Shown: piece after piece, positions 12,701 through 13,319 of the stretch
How positions within the stretch are numbered: position 1 is the stretch's first letter
Layout of the letters: each line of letters begins with the position of its first letter
Source: Baffinella frigidus
Taxonomy: Eukaryota > Cryptophyceae > Cryptomonadales > Baffinellaceae
NCBI GenBank assembly: GCA_026770585.1
Contig: MU646676.1
Location: 382,626-395,944 of the forward strand
DNA: 13,319 nucleotides
Direction of reading: 5' to 3'
Notes under the pieces: generated by a model
Seen by the model: the letters and a program-made list of their open reading frames with translations, nothing else
The model's database searches: none
What the model was told of the DNA's origin: nothing
Translations under genes and position numbers: made by a program

Positions 12701-13075
12701 CGCTGTGTGTGGTAGCTGTGGTAGCTGAACAATCACCCACGCTCGGCAGGCAATTGAAGTGAGCGACGAGACGCTGGAAGCCGTCGAGCGGCTGAGCGGG
12801 GGTGACATTTAGGGTGGAACGTACTATCTTATCCTCAACACATCTTGACGATAGCAAACAATACACCCCTAAGGCAGCAAAAGGTGATTTTTTTTCACAT
12901 GCGATCTGAGCGAGGAAGCGCGCCGGAACAGGCGATTGAAGTGAGCGACGAGGCGCTGGTAGCTGTCGAGCGGCTGAGTGGAGGAGACATGCGCAAGTGC
13001 CTCAACGTGCTCCAGAGCGCGGCCATGTCCAACCCGAACATCACTGAGGAGGCTATCTACCTCTGCACCGGCCAG
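7983..13075 (+). CDS. RFC5: replication factor C subunit 5 (yeast Rfc3 type), six exons, 3' end missing
   Basis: Small subunit of the pentameric clamp loader that opens PCNA at primer-template junctions in the nucleus. Joining 7983-8168, 8330-8485, 9049-9144, 9811-9903, 11617-11697 and 12932-13075, all phase 0, gives 252 residues of about 330-350. Seen in order: RFC box SPWVEKYRP (32-40), Walker A GPPGTGKT (72-79), ELNASDDRG (100-108), Walker B DEAD (136-139), [16 protein letters not shown] (162-177), SRC motif with its arginine finger (178-180), then the helical lid domain ending in [34 protein letters not shown] is the signature that separates RFC5 from RFC2 and RFC4. The start is the first ATG in frame. 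Intron lengths are 161, 563, 666, 1713 and 1234. An E2F-like site lies upstream. The C-terminal collar domain lies beyond the window. Confidence 0.93.
8169..8329 (+). other. RFC5 intron 1 (161 bp)
   Basis: GT-AG intron without telomere-like repeats. Both junctions read GACCAG/G, a seven-base direct repeat across the intron. The stretch TGATGCCAGCACCTCACCCC and a C-rich tract precede the acceptor. Confidence 0.8.
8330..8485 (+). CDS. RFC5: RFC5 exon 2: Walker A
   Basis: Fifty-two codons, [20 protein letters not shown] to [10 protein letters not shown]. It holds the ATP-binding P-loop and the RFC box ELNASDDRG. The donor AAAAAT/GTTCGT is unusual in lacking AG before GT, but it gives exact family length when joined to EIKEFAG. 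Confidence 0.92.
8708..8783 (+). repeat. 38-bp tandem duplication
   Basis: Two identical copies of 38 bases, CACTAATAGGGTAACGGCCT followed by GAAAATGGGGTAGTTAGG. The second is also the left end of the inverted-repeat element at 8752-8911, so the element's end has been duplicated. Confidence 0.92.
8752..8911. mobile_element. 160-bp inverted-repeat element in RFC5 intron 2
   Basis: Arms of about 70 bases: TAGGGTAACGGCCTG, AATGGGGTAGT, AGGCCTACGGCATTGCCT and TACCGTAGGCCGAG each have a complement in the right half, ending CGTTAGCCTA. Length and the CCTACGGTAGG motif recall family A. The surrounding DNA carries ACACGCGAGA on both sides (8691-8700 and 8917-8926). No coding capacity. Confidence 0.85.
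9049..9144 (+). CDS. RFC5: RFC5 exon 3: Walker B
   Basis: Thirty-two codons, [20 protein letters not shown] then [12 protein letters not shown]. The DEAD motif is the Walker B site. The acceptor TACACCAG/GAG follows CCCTCAACCCTA, and the donor is GCCCAG/GTCCTA. Confidence 0.92.
9165..9288. mobile_element. 90-bp foldback insert between 17-bp direct repeats
   Basis: GATTTGGGCTCACCATC occurs at 9165-9181 and 9272-9288. The 90 bases between have terminal inverted repeats ATTCGCCCC / GGGGCGAAT. This could be a small insertion with a long target duplication, or two tandem repeat copies around a palindrome. GGGCTCACCA recurs at 10919. Confidence 0.6.
9414..9600 (+). repeat. dispersed repeat around ACTGAGACAGAGCTAG
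   Basis: ATCAGTCAACTCGACTGAGG at 9414 and ATAGTCAGACATCCCGACTG at 9571 are related, and both match ATAGTCGGTCAACCCAACTG at 11004 in intron 4. TCAGTGACA also recurs at 9521 and 9629. Introns 3 and 4 of RFC5 thus share sequence. Confidence 0.65.
9654..9805 (+). repeat. telomere-like tract leading into the exon 4 acceptor
   Basis: Seven or more CCCTCAA units, then CCCTAAA units, then CCCTGAA and CCCCAAA variants, ending five bases before the acceptor CGCAG/TTT. The tract replaces any ordinary polypyrimidine stretch. Confidence 0.92.
9811..9903 (+). CDS. RFC5: RFC5 exon 4
   Basis: Thirty-one codons, [20 protein letters not shown] then [11 protein letters not shown]. Only a GC donor (CTCCAG/GCAATT) keeps the frame and family length with exon 5 ([11 protein letters not shown]). 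The open frame runs on to a GT at 10032, but using that GT would shift exon 5 out of frame. Confidence 0.9.
9936..9997 (+). pseudogene. two extra copies of the 3' part of RFC5 exon 4
   Basis: 9936-9970 repeats CTCATCTGCAACTACGTCAA then CATAATCATCCCC, and 9973-9997 repeats AACTACGTCAACAAAATTAT then CCCC. Both match the exon segment encoding [11 protein letters not shown] and remain in frame with it, but lack the ALQ end. Confidence 0.82.
10078..10109 (+). pseudogene. extra copy of the RFC5 exon 4/intron 4 junction
   Basis: Thirty-two bases match 9888-9919 with one mismatch, spanning the end of exon 4 (CCCGCCCTCCAG) and the start of intron 4 (GCACTTCCAAGCCCTT). The GC dinucleotide at the donor is conserved in the copy. 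Downstream, GAGTTCCCAATTC occurs twice (10131 and 10158). Confidence 0.82.
10473..10500. repeat. 28-bp perfect palindrome
   Basis: Each half-site is CTTGACCCGGGTTC, followed directly by its exact complement. It lies inside the DNA inserted into family A copy 3. It contains GGTTCGAACC on both strands but does not form a tRNA. Confidence 0.92.
10510..10646. mobile_element. 137-bp imperfect foldback nested in family A copy 3
   Basis: Ends CCACCAACCCTCACA and TGTGAGGGTTGGTGG, with central arms AAGGCCGTCGGA / TCCGACGGCCTCCAAGG and GCAAATCG / CGATTTGC. No coding capacity. Confidence 0.8.
10687..11070 (+). other. RFC5 intron 4, mostly unassigned
   Basis: I recognise no gene. An open frame to 10900 has no family I know. 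A 23-bp palindrome GGGCTCACCA-ATT-TGGTGAGCCC lies at 10919-10941, and 11004-11036 matches repeats in intron 3. Confidence 0.5.
11071..11115 (+). repeat. hairpin, 16-18-bp stem
   Basis: GAACCCCCTGATCACCTA pairs with TAGGTGATCAGGGTTC across an 11-base loop. It is followed by two copies of CAGGGTTTCGG-GACCTAAA (11127-11172). Confidence 0.85.
11261..11360 (+). pseudogene. extra copy of intron 4 end plus 5' edge of RFC5 exon 5 (decayed)
   Basis: TCGAGGGTGGAGCTT, a T run, CTCTCTCCCTAAACCCTAAA, then GAGACAG/AGTCGGTGCACG. After SRCT the reading departs from exon 5. A better-preserved copy is at 11447-11559, and the functional junction is at 11616/11617. Confidence 0.8.
11447..11559 (+). pseudogene. 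extra copy of intron 4 end plus 5' edge of RFC5 exon 5 (well preserved)
   Basis: The same upstream context as 11261-11360, then GGAGCAG/AGTCGGTGCACGCGG. The 36 bases 11524-11559 encode [12 protein letters not shown] with one silent change from the real exon, then run through six other codons to a TGA. The acceptor looks as good as the functional one 93 bases downstream. Confidence 0.85.
11617..11697 (+). CDS. RFC5: RFC5 exon 5: SRC motif
   Basis: Twenty-seven codons, [20 protein letters not shown] then RDIAKKE. SRC carries the arginine finger that senses ATP in the neighbouring subunit. The acceptor is GGGCAG/AGT and the donor GAAAGAG/GTCTCC. It was selected over the upstream copies because only this one continues in family sequence. 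Confidence 0.9.
11710..11800 (+). repeat. repeat in RFC5 intron 5, partner at 12333-12405
   Basis: CCCTCTTTTAGTGTGCTTCA and TTCTGTTGA, then TCTTTCATCATTAATTTTTT, match CCCTCTATTTCTGTGCTTCA, TTCTGTCAA and TCTTTCATCATTTCTTCATT at 12333-12390. The start of intron 5 has been duplicated about 620 bases downstream. Confidence 0.7.
11821..11840 (+). pseudogene. possible remnant of the 3' end of RFC5 exon 5
   Basis: TCGTCGCTAAGAAGGAGGCG resembles the real end of exon 5, ACATCGCTAAGAAAGAGGTC. It is short, but it lies just downstream of a repeat that also derives from the exon 5/intron 5 boundary. Confidence 0.4.
11853..12027. repeat. telomere-like tracts in head-to-head inversion
   Basis: CCCTAAA, CCCTCAA and CCCTGAA units to 11957, then GGGTTCA units to 12020. 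CGCTGAACCTTAACCCTAAA at 11924 mirrors GGGTTAAGGTTCAGCG ending at 12027, so the whole folds as a hairpin. The G-rich half is the main exception to the C-rich-in-sense rule. Confidence 0.88.
12029..12058 (+). repeat. 30-bp near-perfect palindrome
   Basis: CCTCGGTTGCTCTTG is followed by CAAGAGCAGCCGAGG, complementary except one base. It directly follows the inverted telomere-like tract. Confidence 0.85.
12111..12278 (+). repeat. minisatellite, unit CCCGACCCTAAACCTTGCAG plus T
   Basis: About eight units of 20-22 bases. Each contains CTAAAC followed by TTGCAG or TTACAG, so each resembles a small branch point plus acceptor. Confidence 0.92.
12429..12506 (+). repeat. CCCCTCG minisatellite
   Basis: About nine heptamer units in two blocks, each block opened by CCCTGTACCCTCG. 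Confidence 0.92.
12576..12641 (+). pseudogene. extra copy A of RFC5 exon 6, 5' part
   Basis: After GGAGCAG it reads [20 protein letters not shown] then RK, 22 codons open, against [20 protein letters not shown] in the real exon. Four changes are silent and the others mostly conservative. PH and a stop follow, where a partial family A element begins. Used as an exon it would truncate RFC5. Confidence 0.85.
12649..12712. mobile_element. partial family A element, copy 4
   Basis: GATATCCTAACCGA, then AAAATCCCTTCGTAGC and CCGCTGTGTGTGG: the right end of family A without a left terminus. It lies exactly between the two extra copies of exon 6. Confidence 0.75.
12750..12809 (+). pseudogene. extra copy B of RFC5 exon 6, 5' part
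   Basis: After CTCGGCAG it reads [20 protein letters not shown], 20 codons, then TAG. The acceptor is intact. It is closer in the ERLSGGD segment to the real exon than copy A is, and it lies 182 bases upstream of the functional exon. Confidence 0.85.
12932..13075 (+). CDS. RFC5: RFC5 exon 6
   Basis: Forty-eight codons, [48 protein letters not shown]. This is the helical lid domain, with the [11 protein letters not shown] signature. The acceptor is GGAACAG/GCG and the donor GGCCAG/GTCTAA; the open frame stops two codons later, consistent with an intron. The rest of the gene is off the window. Confidence 0.92.
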
Positions 13076-13079
13076 GTCT

Positions 13080-13228
13080 AACCCCAAAACCCTAACCCTC
13101 CCTCAACCCTCAACCCTCAACCCTCAACCCTGAAACCTAAACCCCCCTGAACCCTGCAACCTCCTCCCTCTACCCTGACCCCCACCGTGAACCCGAAACC
13201 CGAACCCTACCGTGCACTCTAAACCCTA
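13080..13228 (+). repeat. telomere-like tract at the start of RFC5 intron 6
   Basis: CCCTAA, CCCTCAA and degenerate CCCTGAA units begin five bases after the donor and continue to the poly-C run. Confidence 0.88.
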
Positions 13229-13319
13229 TACCCTCCCCCCCCCCCCCCCCCCCCCCCACCACACCCCCCCCCCCCCCCCCCCCCCCCCACCCTAAGCCCC
13301 CCCCCCCCCCCCCCCCCCC
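13229..13319. other. poly-C runs at the window end
   Basis: Runs of 17 or more C interrupted by CACCACA and ACCCTAAG. This looks like an unresolved end of a C-rich repeat or a sequencing/assembly artefact. Confidence 0.7.

Noticed and set aside
1-13319. Assignment to dinoflagellates from weak or GC donors and TTTAGGG repeats
   Set aside because: The evidence is suggestive only. Other complex algae share the FAP-type leader, and no spliced leader or other diagnostic is visible.

Overview
The window is nuclear DNA of a photosynthetic eukaryote, very probably an alga with a complex (secondary, red-type) plastid. Three things support this. Both genes are cut by many spliceosomal introns. The leftward gene encodes a cyanobacterial/plastid-type threonyl-tRNA synthetase whose N-terminus is a signal peptide ending in an AAA/FAP motif, followed by an Arg/Ser/Ala-rich transit-like stretch, as in stramenopiles, haptophytes, cryptophytes and some dinoflagellates. 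TTTAGGG-type telomere-like repeats fill introns and intergenic DNA. I cannot name the lineage.

Layout. Positions 1-3658 (minus strand) hold the first five exons of a plastid-targeted threonyl-tRNA synthetase (exons 3658-3324, 3025-2914, 2222-2136, 1289-1168, 963-909); the rest lies off the left edge. Positions 3659-7982 are a 4.3-kb divergent intergenic region made almost wholly of foldback elements, short inverted-repeat elements, dispersed direct repeats, minisatellites and telomere-like tracts. Positions 7983-13319 (plus strand) hold six exons of RFC5, the clamp-loader subunit equivalent to yeast Rfc3 (exons 7983-8168, 8330-8485, 9049-9144, 9811-9903, 11617-11697, 12932-13075); its 3' part lies off the right edge. 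The last 90 bases are mostly poly-C and are probably unreliable.

The two genes have no functional link beyond being neighbours transcribed apart. RFC5 works in nuclear DNA replication; its upstream region holds a perfect E2F-type site. The synthetase works in plastid translation.

The most unusual feature is the intron architecture. Both genes carry degenerate extra copies of their own exon edges inside the neighbouring introns, often with the splice site and reading frame still intact. Examples are three versions of RFC5 exon 6, three of the start of exon 5, several of the end of exon 4, two or more of thrS exon 5, and copies of parts of thrS exons 2 and 4. A fragment resembling the thrS targeting leader also sits 3.8 kb upstream. 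Telomere-like intronic repeats run mostly C-rich in the sense direction of both oppositely oriented genes and often lead directly into acceptor sites. Splice donors are weak at positions +3 to +6, and one is probably GC.
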